A stretch of DNA of 64,000 nucleotides from Planotetraspora sp. A-T 1434 (lineage in GTDB: Bacteria > Actinomycetota > Actinomycetes > Streptosporangiales > Streptosporangiaceae): NCBI RefSeq assembly GCF_025420585.1, contig NZ_JAOEGB010000020.1:62001-126000 (forward strand), written 5' to 3'. This document shows, piece after piece, positions 38,885 to 47,261 of this stretch; positions within the stretch are counted from its first letter, which is position 1, and every line of letters begins with the position of its first letter. The notes below the pieces were generated by a model. It did not search any database. It was not told the DNA's origin and was given only the letters and a program-made list of their open reading frames with translations. Made by a program: the position numbers and the translations under genes.

Positions 38885-41386
38885 TTACAGGTTGAGCCCG
38901 ATTAGGAGCGGGTCGTGGTCGGACGAGCGGAACGCGTCGGGCGCGTACAGGCCCGGCGGGTTGAACTCGGTGTTGTAGTCGAGGATCCGCGACTCGTCGG
39001 CGTTCACGTGCCAGATGGTCGCCCCGGTGACGCGCTTGAGGAGCGAGCCGCCTGCCAGCATGTGGTCGAGCTCGCCGGACAGCCCGTCGAAGAGGTAGCT
39101 GTACCGGGTGAACGCCGGGATGAACCTCTTCGAGACGCTGGTGAGGCCGCCGCCCTCCAGGGTGTGGATCGGGTCCTCCTCGCCGTACGCGTTGAGGTCG
39201 CCCAGGACCAGCGGGTTGGTCAGGTTCATGCTGTGGATCAGGCCGAGCACGGCCTGCGCCTGGCGGATCCGCTCGGCGTTGAAGCAGCTCTGGCCGTCGT
39301 TCTGGTCCAGGTCCGGCCCCGTGGCGCCGTCACATCCCTTCGACTTGAAGTGGTTCACGATCATCGTGAACGTCTGGCCGCCCTGCACCCGCCGGAAGCT
39401 CTGGATCAGCGGAGGCCGCCGGAACACCGGGTCGGTCGACGATCGCGTGGCCCCGACGGGCCGCAGCGTCGCCGGCTTGTAGATCGCCGCCACGTGAATG
39501 GCGTCCGTTCCCGGGAAGGGATGCGTCAGCGCGGCGTAGGTGCCCGCGCCCAGCTGTGCGTTCAGCGCGTCCACCAGCGCGTTCACCGCGGTCTGGCCGT
39601 TGTTCTCGACTTCCATGAGGCCGACGGCGTCGGCGTTGAGGCCTTTCAGCGTGGCGACCAGCTTGGCGAGCTGGCGCTGCTGCTCCTCGGCGGTGTTCGC
39701 GCCGCGCGAGCCCAGCGTGGTGAACCAGTTCAGCGTGTTGAGGCTCGCCACCCGCACGTCGCCGAAGACCGGCAGCGGCGCGGGCAGCCTCGGGTTCGTC
39801 CGGAGGAAGTCGATCGTCTTGGTCGGCTCCAGGCGGTACGTCCCGAACCCGTAGCTCAGCACGCCGGTGATCCCCAGCGCGGTGTCGCCCGCGCGGACCA
39901 CCCGGGGCGATGTGTAGGGGACCGTGGCCGGGTTCTGCGTGTTCGACCCGTCGTCGATGAGCAGCGACCGGCGGGCGTTCAGCGCGGGGTCCACGCCGGT
40001 CCGGTCCGTCGGCTGGAACAGCCGTCCTTCGGAGGAGACCGTCACCTCGCCGAACCTGCCGAGGTTGTAGTGCTCCGACACCGTCAGCGGCTCGGGGAAG
40101 GTGACGAGCACGCTCTCCGACGGCTCGAAGGTGGCCCCCTCCGGCCTGGGCAGGCTGTACTTCTGCGGCGCGATCGTCCCGGTGCCGCACACGTCGAGGG
40201 CGGTGACCGGGGAGAGCTCGGTGAGTCCGTTGAACTCGGTCACCTTGCCCGTGACGAGCACCCGGTCGCCGACCTTGACGTCCTTGAACGAGGACCTGGC
40301 GAAGGCGAACAGGCCGTCCGAGGTGGCCGGGTCGGCGTCCGGCGTGGGGTCCTGGAAGAAGAAGCCGCTGAGCTGGGTGGTCTCCTGGAAGTCACCGGTC
40401 ACCACGCCCTCGACCCGGACCGTCTGCCCGGCGAGCGGCGAGGCGTCCCCACTGCCCTGAACCTCCGCGATTTGCCGGTTCGCCGGCACGTCGCACGCCG
40501 CCGTCGGGGTCGGCGTGGGAGTTGATGTGGGGGTGGGCGGAACGGGGTCCGACGGGTTGGGGCTCGGCGAGACGGGAGCGGTCGGGCTCGGGGAGTCCGA
40601 CGGGCTCGGGGAGTCCGACGGGCTCGGGGAGTCCGACGGGCTCGGCGTGTCGGACGGGCTCGGGGACTCCGACGGCGAAGGGCTGGGGCCGTCGCAGGGG
40701 GCGAGGGCCGTCGCGGTGTTGCGCGGCGCGGGGACGCCGGTCTGGAAGTCCGCGGCGTTGTCGTCGGTGTCGGCGCAGCCGCCGTTCGCCCGGAACCCGG
40801 CGGTGGTGTTGCTCAGCGCGGGGGCCGCGGCGCCCTCGAAGTAGTTGGCCGAGCCGTACCCGACGAGGTCGGCGATCTGGGCCTGCTGCTCGGGAGTGCA
40901 GGGGGTGGAGCCGCCGTTGCAGGCGAGCCCGGTGGCCGAGTGGACCAGGGCGACCTTGCCGGCGGTGCCGCTGAGGTTCAGGTTGCCGGTCGTGTCGGCC
41001 GGCGGCAGGGAGCCGCTGGGGGTCGTGCCCGCCGCGAGTTGGACGAGGTGATACTGCCCGGGGGCCAGCGAGCCCGCCAGGTCGACCTTGTTGCTGGAGA
41101 ACGGCCCCGTGCCGGTGGCGCTGGCGTACTGCAGCGACCAACCGTCCAGGGACACGGTGGTGGCGCTCCGGTTGAACAGTTCGACGTAGTCGTTGGTCAG
41201 CGGCGCGCCGGCGTTGCCGCCCCCGCCGTACACCTGGCTGATCACCACGGTGCCGGGTGCGGCCGACGCAGGGGCCAGCGAGAGGGCCGTGACTCCGGCG
41301 GCCACGAGACCGACGGTCACGATCGCCGCCACCGCGCGGGCCGACCTCCGATGTGCGTGTTCATAAGCACGGAGTAAAAAAGGCAT
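38885..41386 (-). CDS. Secreted endonuclease/exonuclease/phosphatase-family nuclease with lamin-tail domain
   Basis: An 833-residue ExeM/NucH-like extracellular nuclease. Order: signal peptide ending APASA (about residue 42), lamin-tail domain (about 45-180; VVISQVYGGGGNAGAPLTNDYVELFN), a Ser/Pro/Asp repeat linker (about 235-300), an OB-fold-like domain (about 300-400; VRVEGVVTGDF) and an EEP catalytic domain (about 545-833). The EEP domain carries LNTLNWF, LMEVENNG, NHFKSKG, LGDLNAYGEEDPI and the terminal SSDHDPLL, giving the metal and catalytic residues. It probably degrades extracellular DNA for phosphate or during colony development. No C-terminal membrane anchor is seen. ATG 41386 lacks a strong ribosome-binding site. 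Confidence 0.9.
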   Translation of the reverse strand: MPFLLRAYEHAHRRSARAVAAIVTVGLVAAGVTALSLAPASAAPGTVVISQVYGGGGNAGAPLTNDYVELFNRSATTVSLDGWSLQYASATGTGPFSSNKVDLAGSLAPGQYHLVQLAAGTTPSGSLPPADTTGNLNLSGTAGKVALVHSATGLACNGGSTPCTPEQQAQIADLVGYGSANYFEGAAAPALSNTTAGFRANGGCADTDDNAADFQTGVPAPRNTATALAPCDGPSPSPSESPSPSDTPSPSDSPSPSDSPSPSDSPSPTAPVSPSPNPSDPVPPTPTSTPTPTPTAACDVPANRQIAEVQGSGDASPLAGQTVRVEGVVTGDFQETTQLSGFFFQDPTPDADPATSDGLFAFARSSFKDVKVGDRVLVTGKVTEFNGLTELSPVTALDVCGTGTIAPQKYSLPRPEGATFEPSESVLVTFPEPLTVSEHYNLGRFGEVTVSSEGRLFQPTDRTGVDPALNARRSLLIDDGSNTQNPATVPYTSPRVVRAGDTALGITGVLSYGFGTYRLEPTKTIDFLRTNPRLPAPLPVFGDVRVASLNTLNWFTTLGSRGANTAEEQQRQLAKLVATLKGLNADAVGLMEVENNGQTAVNALVDALNAQLGAGTYAALTHPFPGTDAIHVAAIYKPATLRPVGATRSSTDPVFRRPPLIQSFRRVQGGQTFTMIVNHFKSKGCDGATGPDLDQNDGQSCFNAERIRQAQAVLGLIHSMNLTNPLVLGDLNAYGEEDPIHTLEGGGLTSVSKRFIPAFTRYSYLFDGLSGELDHMLAGGSLLKRVTGATIWHVNADESRILDYNTEFNPPGLYAPDAFRSSDHDPLLIGLNL
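40584..40673. repeat. 18-bp in-frame tandem repeat (5 copies) in the nuclease linker
   Basis: Five head-to-tail units of GGGCTCGGGGAGTCCGAC (read on the plus strand); the first three are identical and the last two carry a few changes. They encode Ser-Pro-Ser-Asp-Ser-Pro type linker repeats between the lamin-tail and OB domains. Confidence 0.9.
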
Positions 41387-41465
41387 GACCCGGACTTTAG
41401 GCGCATGCCACCCTGATCTCTGGTCTTATGCGTGACTAAAGAATGAAATCGTATATATCTAACAA
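41387..41465. other. AT-rich promoter region upstream of the secreted nuclease
   Basis: A short AT-rich stretch (about 41430-41465, containing ATCGTATATATCT) lies between the nuclease start and the end of the Pat-like gene. It probably holds the nuclease promoter. No precise boxes or operator could be assigned. Confidence 0.4.
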
Positions 41466-44051
41466 TCAGCGGAGGCGGCGTACGTATGGGTGCTGCCGTT
41501 GCGCGGGAGCGAGCCGGATGCGAACGTCGAGGGCCTCGACGCCGTCCGGGCGGGCGACCACCGGGTCGAGATCGAGCTCCGCGACCTCGGGGAGGTCTTC
41601 GGCGAGGAGGGACAGCCGCATCAGCAGCCCGGCCAGCGCGACCGTGTCGACGGCGGGCCGTCCCTGTCCACCGAGCAGCAGCCGGGAGCCGCGCAGCGAT
41701 CGGATCATCTCGTCGGCGTCCACGTCCGTGACGGGCGTGAGCCTGGCGGCCCTGTCTCCGAGGACGTCGGCGGCCATCCCGGCGAGGCCGAAGAGGACCA
41801 GCGGCCCGAAGACCGGCTGCTCGGCGACGCTCGCCCTGGTCTCGACGCCGGGCTCGGCCATGGCCTGGACGAGCATGCCGCGCGTCCGGCCTCCGAAGCG
41901 TACGGCCAGCCGCCCGCACGCCGCCCGCACCTCCTCCTCACCCCACAGGCCGCGCTCGACGGCCCCCGGCATGCTCTCGACGTCCCCGTTCCCGACGTGG
42001 GCTTGGGCGGCGACGTGGGCTTCGGCGGCGATGTGGGCCTTGACGGCGACGTGGCCGCCGAGCTCTCGCGCCGCGCGGGCCGCCTCGTCGGCCGTCGTGG
42101 CCCAGCGCCATGGGGTGACGGGGACGTCGTAGGCCTCCATCAGGTGGAACGCCTCCGCCGGGTCGAGCCGGCCGCCGGCGGGGTGGCGTTCGAGGAAGTG
42201 GCTGACGATGTCCGTCGCCGCCTCCCGGTCCGCCGCGAACTCGGGGACGACTCCGGGGGGCCGGGCCAGCCACGCGCCGTACCGGGACGCGTGGGCGATG
42301 GCGCCGGCGGCGCTCTCGGGGTAGCCGAAGATCGGCACGCCCCGCCGTACGGTCACGTTGCCGGCCTGGCCGAGCAGGACCACCGCCAGCGGGAGGGACG
42401 CCGGGAGGCCGAACAGGCCCTCGGTCGGGTCGCCGAGCGCCGTGGGCACCGCGATGGCGATGACGGCGTCGGCCTCACCCGAACGGGCGACGCGGGCGAC
42501 GCACTCCCGCATCGTCGCCGGACCGACCGCAGGGGTGGTGTCGACCGGGTTGCCGCAGTCCGCGTCCACGGGAAGCAGGTGCTTCAGCTCGCGGCGGAGC
42601 CCCTCACTGAGCGGCGGGATCTCGAGGCCGCCCTCCGCGCAGGCGCGGGCGGCCAGCGCCCCGGCACCGCGGGCGCTGGACAGCACGGCGACCCGCCGCC
42701 CTCTCGGCACCGGCCGGGTGGCGAGGAAGGCGGCCGCCTCGACCAGCTCTCCCATGGTATCGGTGGCGACGATCCCCGCCTGGTGGAACAGGGCCGTCTG
42801 GCTGACCTCGGGTGCGGCCGGGGAGGCGGCCGGGGAGGGAGCCGGCGATGGCACGGCCAGCATGGTGAGGACCGGCATGGCCCGGGCCGCGGCCCTCGCC
42901 GTGCGGACGAACCGGCGCGGGTCCCCGTAGGACTCGAGTTGGAGGATCGCCAGCCGGGTCCGCTCGTCCGACCGCCACCACATGAGCATGTCACTGCCGC
43001 TCACGTCACATTTGTCGCCCAGTGCGGCGAACGAGGAGACCCCGATGCCGGTCCGCGCCAGGTGTTCCAGGAGCGCGATGCCGACGCCGCCCCACTGGAC
43101 CGCCACTCCGGCCACCCCCGGCAGGAGCGGCGTGGCGGCGAAGGTCGCGTTGAGGCCTTCCGTGGCGATGCCCAGGCTGCCGGGGCCGACCAGGCGCATG
43201 CCGTACCTGCGGCAGATCCGCAGTAGGTCGGCCCCCGCCTCCTGGTCGAGCCGGGCGGTGACCACGAGCGACTGGGCTCCGCACCTGCCGCAGTTCTCGG
43301 CCGCCTGGCGGACCTCCGGGGCCGCGACCGTGATCACGGCCAGGTCCGGCGGCTCCGGGAGGCCGGCGAGGCCCGGGCCGACGCCGTAGAGCCGCCCGCC
43401 GAAGCCGGATGCGTTGCCGAGCACCGCGTCGCCGATGGAGCCGGGTGACTCGCTCGCCCCGACGACCGCCACGGAGCGCGGCCGGAACAGGGACGACAGG
43501 CTGGCGACGATGGCGCGGCGTTCCCGCTCGGCGATGATCTCGAAGTACCGGTCGTCCATGGCGAGCGGCATCGTGATCTCCACGACCTCGCCGCCGGAAC
43601 GGGTCCGCAGCGGAAGCGCGGTGTCGCTGAGCACCCTCGACACGGCGTGGTTCCACGCCAGCGTGTCGGCGGTGAACGTGTGGACGCCCCGTGAGACCGC
43701 GAGGGAGCCCAGGTGCTCCATCAGGAGGGTTCCGATCCCGCGGCCTTGCATGTGGTCGGGCACGGCGAAGGAAATCTCCGCGACGCCGTCGCCCATGACG
43801 TCGTAGCTGGCGATCCCCACCACCTCGTCCCGGAGGAGCGCCAGCAGCGCGCCGTGGCCCGGGTCCGTACGGCACAGCACGTCGGCCACGTCTGCCGCGA
43901 GGTCGCGATCGTCGCTGAAGAAGCGCAGGTAGAGGTTGCCGGGCGACATCCGCGCGTGCATCGCGCGAATCGCCGGGGCGTCGCCGGGCCGCGCCTGCCG
44001 GATCTCGACCGTGGCGCCGTCGGCCAGCAGTGCGTAGACCGGAGCGGTCAT
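41466..44051 (-). CDS. Pat-like protein: GNAT acetyltransferase fused to degenerate NDP-forming acyl-CoA ligase
   Basis: 861 residues. The N-terminal GNAT domain (about 1-165) has the acetyl-CoA loop VPDHMQGRGIGTLLMEHLG. A CoA-binding Rossmann region follows (SLFRPRSVAVVGASESPGSIG near 180), then ligase domains and an ATP-grasp-like C terminus. Two catalytic elements of real NDP-forming ligases appear lost: the SHTG histidine region is replaced by a Pro/Ser/Ala stretch near 430, and the HK(S/T)D region of the ATP-grasp is replaced by an AHVAAQAHV repeat near 680. This matches protein acetyltransferases (Pat) that acetylate acyl-CoA synthetases and keep the ligase part for sensing. ATG 44051 overlaps the universal stress gene by four bases. 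Confidence 0.85.
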   Translation of the reverse strand: MTAPVYALLADGATVEIRQARPGDAPAIRAMHARMSPGNLYLRFFSDDRDLAADVADVLCRTDPGHGALLALLRDEVVGIASYDVMGDGVAEISFAVPDHMQGRGIGTLLMEHLGSLAVSRGVHTFTADTLAWNHAVSRVLSDTALPLRTRSGGEVVEITMPLAMDDRYFEIIAERERRAIVASLSSLFRPRSVAVVGASESPGSIGDAVLGNASGFGGRLYGVGPGLAGLPEPPDLAVITVAAPEVRQAAENCGRCGAQSLVVTARLDQEAGADLLRICRRYGMRLVGPGSLGIATEGLNATFAATPLLPGVAGVAVQWGGVGIALLEHLARTGIGVSSFAALGDKCDVSGSDMLMWWRSDERTRLAILQLESYGDPRRFVRTARAAARAMPVLTMLAVPSPAPSPAASPAAPEVSQTALFHQAGIVATDTMGELVEAAAFLATRPVPRGRRVAVLSSARGAGALAARACAEGGLEIPPLSEGLRRELKHLLPVDADCGNPVDTTPAVGPATMRECVARVARSGEADAVIAIAVPTALGDPTEGLFGLPASLPLAVVLLGQAGNVTVRRGVPIFGYPESAAGAIAHASRYGAWLARPPGVVPEFAADREAATDIVSHFLERHPAGGRLDPAEAFHLMEAYDVPVTPWRWATTADEAARAARELGGHVAVKAHIAAEAHVAAQAHVGNGDVESMPGAVERGLWGEEEVRAACGRLAVRFGGRTRGMLVQAMAEPGVETRASVAEQPVFGPLVLFGLAGMAADVLGDRAARLTPVTDVDADEMIRSLRGSRLLLGGQGRPAVDTVALAGLLMRLSLLAEDLPEVAELDLDPVVARPDGVEALDVRIRLAPAQRQHPYVRRLR
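41993..42056. repeat. 18-bp in-frame tandem repeat (about 3.5 copies) in the Pat-like gene
   Basis: Units CGACGTGGGCTTGGGCGG, CGACGTGGGCTTCGGCGG and CGATGTGGGCCTTGACGG plus a partial copy encode Ala-His-Val/Ile-Ala-Ala-Gln/Glu repeats at the place where an ATP-grasp motif is expected. Confidence 0.8.
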
Positions 44052-44875
44052 GACCGGACGACCGCTACCGGGCAGGGGGCGTGGTTCACTGTGGAGGACT
44101 TCGCGGCGCCGAGGACGAGCAGGGTGGCGCTCGCGGCGGCGCCGAGGAGGACCTCGCGGACCGGCCCCTCGACGCACTGGAGCCGGGTCTCCACGTCCGG
44201 GTACCGGCCGCGCCACGGCTCGACGGCGCGCTCCAGCAGTTCGACGGCCTCCTTGCCGGGGACGTCGGACATGACCATGGGGGCCATGCCGCTGCTCCAC
44301 GCACCCACCGGGTAGCGCCAGGCGTGCACGGCCAGCAGCGGCAGGCACCGAAGCTCGGCCTCGCGGTAGGCGAAGGCCAGGACGTCGCCGTCGTCCCCGC
44401 TCACTGCCGCCACGATCGGGCCGGGATGCTCCGGGTGCGGCAGCGAGCCCGCTCCCCTGACGACGATGACGGGGCAGGCGGCGTGCCCGGCGACGTGCCC
44501 GGCCACCGACCCGGTCAGGGTCCTGGCGAGGCCGCCCAGCCCGCGCGAGCCCACCACGACGAGGTCGGCGCCCCGCGACAGCTCCACCAGCCGTTCGGCG
44601 GCGGGGCCCTCGAACAGGTCCTCGCGCACCCGCACGCCGCTGGTGCACTGACGGGCACACTCGGCCCCGTGCCACAGCACGTGCTCGGCGGCGTGGTGCA
44701 GCGATTTGCGGGCCTCCTCGTCGGCCTCGCCGTACGGCGAACGCCAGGCGTGGCAGACGGTGAGCGGCGTTCCGCGGAGCTCGGCCTCGTCCATCGCCCA
44801 GTCCAGAGCCTGCATGGCGAAGTCGGAGCCGTCGTATCCGACGACGACGCCGCCGGTCGCGGTCATCGGGTCCAT
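44048..44875 (-). CDS. Universal stress protein, two Usp domains
   Basis: 275 residues with tandem Usp folds. Domain 1 (about 8-140) begins GVVVGYDGSDFAMQALDWA and carries the ATP-binding G-2x-G-9x-G(S/T) pattern in VVGSRGLGGLARTLTGSV. Domain 2 (about 150-275; IVAAVSGDDGDVLAFAYREA) ends VLGAAKSSTVNHAPCPVAVV and lacks that pattern, so it probably does not bind ATP. Such proteins accompany dormancy, hypoxia and stress responses. It overlaps the Pat-like gene (ATGA), making a stress/acetylation operon. Start ATG 44875 or 44866 is uncertain. Confidence 0.9.
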   Translation of the reverse strand: MDPMTATGGVVVGYDGSDFAMQALDWAMDEAELRGTPLTVCHAWRSPYGEADEEARKSLHHAAEHVLWHGAECARQCTSGVRVREDLFEGPAAERLVELSRGADLVVVGSRGLGGLARTLTGSVAGHVAGHAACPVIVVRGAGSLPHPEHPGPIVAAVSGDDGDVLAFAYREAELRCLPLLAVHAWRYPVGAWSSGMAPMVMSDVPGKEAVELLERAVEPWRGRYPDVETRLQCVEGPVREVLLGAAASATLLVLGAAKSSTVNHAPCPVAVVRS

Positions 44876-44957
44876 GCCTTCATGGTCCGGCCGTGTCCGG
44901 CGGCGCGGCAGGGAGGAAGGTCCCGAACGGGGATGACCTCCGGCCCCCCGTGAGGGT

Positions 44958-45428
44958 TTACGCGCGGGTGCCGGCGAGCATCCCGGCCGAACGCCCGTGC
45001 GTCACGCCGGGCAGCACGACGACGACCGGGCAGTGCGCCCTGAGCAGGCAGGACGCCACCACCGGGTTGATCGCGGGATACGGCTGGGCGACGGCCTCAT
45101 GCGCCCCGAGGACCAGCAGGTCCGCGCCGGCGGTCGCGCGGAGGAGCACCTGGACGGGCGTCCCCTCGACGACGACGGGGGTGACATGCGGCTCCCCGAG
45201 CTCCCGGACGGCCTGCTCGGCCATGTCGGAGGCGGCGCGGCGCTCGTCCTCGCGCGAGGTCCGGTTCGACAGCGGCGCGTAGGGGGCGTGTAAACCGCCC
45301 GACCACTCCCAGGCGTACACCGCCTCGACGCGCGCGTCTCGGAGGACGCCCTCCGCCGCGGCCCACCGCAGTGCGGCGGCCGAAGCCGCCGAGCCGTTGA
45401 TTCCCACCACGATCTTCGCCTGGTCCAC
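44958..45428 (-). CDS. Universal stress protein, single domain
   Basis: A 156-residue Usp protein beginning KIVVGINGSAASAAALRWAAAEG with a C-terminal VLGAHEAVAQPYPAINPVVASCLLRAHCPVVVV; the usual G-2x-G loop is altered, so ATP binding is doubtful. GTG 45428 has GAGGCGG upstream. It lies 82 bases before the two-domain Usp gene in the same direction and probably heads the Usp-Usp-Pat operon. Confidence 0.87.
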   Translation of the reverse strand: MDQAKIVVGINGSAASAAALRWAAAEGVLRDARVEAVYAWEWSGGLHAPYAPLSNRTSREDERRAASDMAEQAVRELGEPHVTPVVVEGTPVQVLLRATAGADLLVLGAHEAVAQPYPAINPVVASCLLRAHCPVVVVLPGVTHGRSAGMLAGTRA

Positions 45429-45534
45429 GTCCGCCTCGCTCTCCGCTACAAGTCTCGCCTACCCGGATTAATACGGTGTTGCTGGGGCGAAACGTTAAAA
45501 AGACCGGACCCTCTCGCCTCGGTGTTCCCATGCG

Positions 45535-45569
45535 ACCGCCCGCCCCTCTCACCGTGGGGGGCGGGCGGT
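45535..45569. terminator. Strong terminator hairpin
   Basis: ACCGCCCGCCCC and its exact reverse complement GGGGCGGGCGGT enclose an 11-base loop (12 base pairs). It lies about 100 bases after the SRPBCC gene stop and before the universal stress promoter region, separating the two leftward operons. No other gene was seen in 45429-45672. Confidence 0.8.
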
Positions 45570-45672
45570 GATGTCCGGAAGCTGGGATCTCTGCTCTGGT
45601 TCTCCAGGCTATCCCCCGTCCGGGGGGTCACCTGCCGGGGGTGGTGCTGCGCGGACACCGGAGCTTCGGCGG

Positions 45673-46113
45673 TCACATCCCGTCGAGGACGGCCGCGATC
45701 GCCGGGAACACCCCCGCTCTCCAACCGCCTTCCATGATGCTCCTGGCTCGCTGGTGGAGGGGATCGCCGGGGTCGAAGCCCTCGTGGTCGAGGAACAGCC
45801 GGGTGCCGCGACCCTCCGGTTCCAGCCGCCAGCTCACGGTGAACTCGATGCCGTTGCCCGCCTCGTCCTTCCAGGAGGTGGTCAGCAGCTTCTCGGGCTC
45901 GAACTCCAGGACCCGGCACGTGGCGACCCCGCTGAAGCCGGTGGACGGCATGGGCTGGGCGGTCATGGTGTAGCGGTGCCCCACCTCCAGCCGGAAGTCG
46001 TCGGTCATCAGCCAGCGAGACACGAGCTCGGGCTCGGTCAGCGCCCGCCACACCTTGTGCGGCGGATGCGGCAGGAACTCGTCCAGGTGCAGACCCGTCC
46101 GCTCGTCAGTCAT
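45673..46113 (-). CDS. SRPBCC / AHSA1-family protein
   Basis: A 146-residue START-like ligand-binding fold with the usual N terminus LDEFLPHPPHKVWRALTEPELVSRWL and C-terminal DPLHQRARSIMEGGW. Members of this family are often paired with an ArsR regulator, as here. ATG 46113 has GGAGGAG upstream and lies inside the end of the ArsR gene (8-base overlap), so the two are translationally coupled. The ligand is unknown. Confidence 0.88.
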   Translation of the reverse strand: MTDERTGLHLDEFLPHPPHKVWRALTEPELVSRWLMTDDFRLEVGHRYTMTAQPMPSTGFSGVATCRVLEFEPEKLLTTSWKDEAGNGIEFTVSWRLEPEGRGTRLFLDHEGFDPGDPLHQRARSIMEGGWRAGVFPAIAAVLDGM

Positions 46114-46504
46114 CCGTCTCCTCCATGTCCGTGTCCTCTGTGTCCGTGTCCTCTGTGTCCGTGTCCTCTGTGTCCATGTCCTCCAGGACACTTCGCAGGC
46201 TCGTGAGCCGCCCTCGCCAGAAGTCCTCGTACGGCGTCAGCCAGTCACGGATGCCCATGAGGGGAGCCGCCTCCAGCCGGTAGTAGCGGTGCCGGCCGCT
46301 CTTCTCCTCGCTGACCAGCCCGGCGTCCTTGAGCGCTTTCAGATGCTCTGACACGCTCGGGCGGCTCATCGAGAAGCCGGCGGCCAGTTCCCGCACCGGC
46401 TGCGCCCCGCCGTCGCGCAGCCGCCGCAGCAGCTCGCGCCGCGCCGGGTTCGCCAGCGCCGCGAAGACCGCGTCGACCAGGGTGTCGACCTCGCGAATTT
46501 CCAC
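46106..46504 (-). CDS. ArsR-family transcriptional regulator
   Basis: A 132-residue winged-helix repressor: VFAALANPARRELLRRL, then the recognition helix region AAGFSMSRPSVSEHLKALKDAGLV and wing EKSGRHRYYRLE. No metal-binding Cys cluster is present, so it is of the non-metal, SRPBCC-linked subtype. The C terminus is an acidic repeat (DTEDT three times). GTG 46504 is eight bases after a TATAGT -10 box, so a leaderless transcript is likely, and a palindromic operator lies in the promoter spacer, implying autorepression. Confidence 0.9.
   Translation of the reverse strand: MEIREVDTLVDAVFAALANPARRELLRRLRDGGAQPVRELAAGFSMSRPSVSEHLKALKDAGLVSEEKSGRHRYYRLEAAPLMGIRDWLTPYEDFWRGRLTSLRSVLEDMDTEDTDTEDTDTEDTDMEETDD
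46131..46175. repeat. 15-bp in-frame tandem repeat (3 exact copies) in the ArsR gene
   Basis: GTGTCCTCTGTGTCC (plus strand) is repeated three times without change and encodes three Asp-Thr-Glu-Asp-Thr units in the C-terminal tail of the regulator. Confidence 0.9.
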
Positions 46505-46541
46505 GGGACCCACTATAGGTAGGAAATCTCCTACCAATCAA
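46505..46541 (-). promoter_or_regulatory. ArsR promoter with palindromic operator filling the spacer
   Basis: Read leftward: TTGATT (-35, 46536-46541), an 18-base spacer (46518-46535), TATAGT (-10, 46512-46517), seven bases, then the GTG start. The spacer is an inverted repeat, GGTAGGA-GATT-TCCTACC. A repressor bound there would block both promoter boxes, as expected for ArsR autoregulation of the ArsR-SRPBCC operon. Confidence 0.8.
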
Positions 46542-46575
46542 GCCTCAGGGTTTGGGCGCGTGAAGGAAGGGTGTG

Positions 46576-46597
46576 GGGCGGCGGGTGCCCGCCGCCC
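46576..46597. terminator. Terminator hairpin after the VOC gene
   Basis: GGGCGGCGGG and CCCGCCGCCC form a perfect 10-base palindrome with a two-base centre, 12 bases after the VOC-protein stop codon on the leftward strand. Confidence 0.7.
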
Positions 46598-46609
46598 GGG
46601 CTTCGGAGG

Positions 46610-47038
46610 TCAGGACGCGTTGTACTCGCTGACGACGTCCACGACCCACGTGACGCCGAACCGGTCCTTCAGCATCCCGTAGAGGGGCGCCCACTGCGCG
46701 GGCCCCAGCGGCTGCAGGACGGTCGCGCCGTCGGTGAGCTTCTCCCAGTACGCCCTGATCTCCTCGGCCGCTTCGCCCCTCAGTGAGACGAAGAACGCGT
46801 TCTCGCCCTGGTTCCAGGGCTGGCGCGAGGGCACGTCATAGGCCATCACGCGAAAGCCGTTGTCGGCGGCCACCTGGCCCCACATCACCTGGTCGGCCTC
46901 GGACGGCTCCTGGACGTTCCCGGCGTCCTTGTACGTGACCACGGCCACGTCCCCGCCGAACACGGACTGGTAGAACGTGAGTGCCGCGCGGGCGTCACCC
47001 CGGAAGTTCAGGTGGGTCACAACATTGACGGACATCAT
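46610..47038 (-). CDS. VOC-superfamily protein (PhnB/glyoxalase-like)
   Basis: A 142-residue beta-alpha-beta-beta-beta fold protein: VVTHLNFRGDARAALTFYQSVFGGDV at the N terminus and LYGMLKDRFGVTWVVDV at the C terminus are typical of the PhnB-like 3-demethylubiquinone methyltransferase-named group, which is mostly of unknown function. Two adjacent ATGs (47038, 47035) compete; the AAGGA ribosome-binding site spacing slightly favours 47035. It is divergent from the WYL regulator across 223 bases. Confidence 0.9.
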   Translation of the reverse strand: MMSVNVVTHLNFRGDARAALTFYQSVFGGDVAVVTYKDAGNVQEPSEADQVMWGQVAADNGFRVMAYDVPSRQPWNQGENAFFVSLRGEAAEEIRAYWEKLTDGATVLQPLGPAQWAPLYGMLKDRFGVTWVVDVVSEYNAS

Positions 47039-47261
47039 GCGGTCCTTGCCTTTCGATTCCTGTCATCTGGGCGGTCTTACGTGTCGCCGTCGTCGTCCGG
47101 CGGCCCGTGTCGACCGCTGGGCCGGTTCGCTGTGACTGCGGGAGCTTGCTCTCCCGCCGCCGATGACGATCACGGGGATCGCCCGCCCGGCCCCTGCTCG
47201 GCGACTACAGTGACAGGGGAAGAGGACAGGGTGTGACCGCTACCTGGGGCAATATGGGGCC

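Noticed and set aside
40512-40844. Gly/Ser/Asp repeat open frame on the plus strand
   Set aside because: It is the antisense reading of the nuclease's Ser/Pro linker repeat.
44052-44675. Long upstream extension of the Pat-like gene
   Set aside because: It runs antisense-frame through the universal stress gene with Arg/Gly-rich low-quality sequence; ATG 44051 with an ATGA overlap and a GNAT start is clearly better.
45612-45628. Short hairpin CCCCCG-TC-CGGGGG after the SRPBCC gene
   Set aside because: Loop too small and stem short; the 12-bp hairpin at 45535-45569 is a better terminator candidate.
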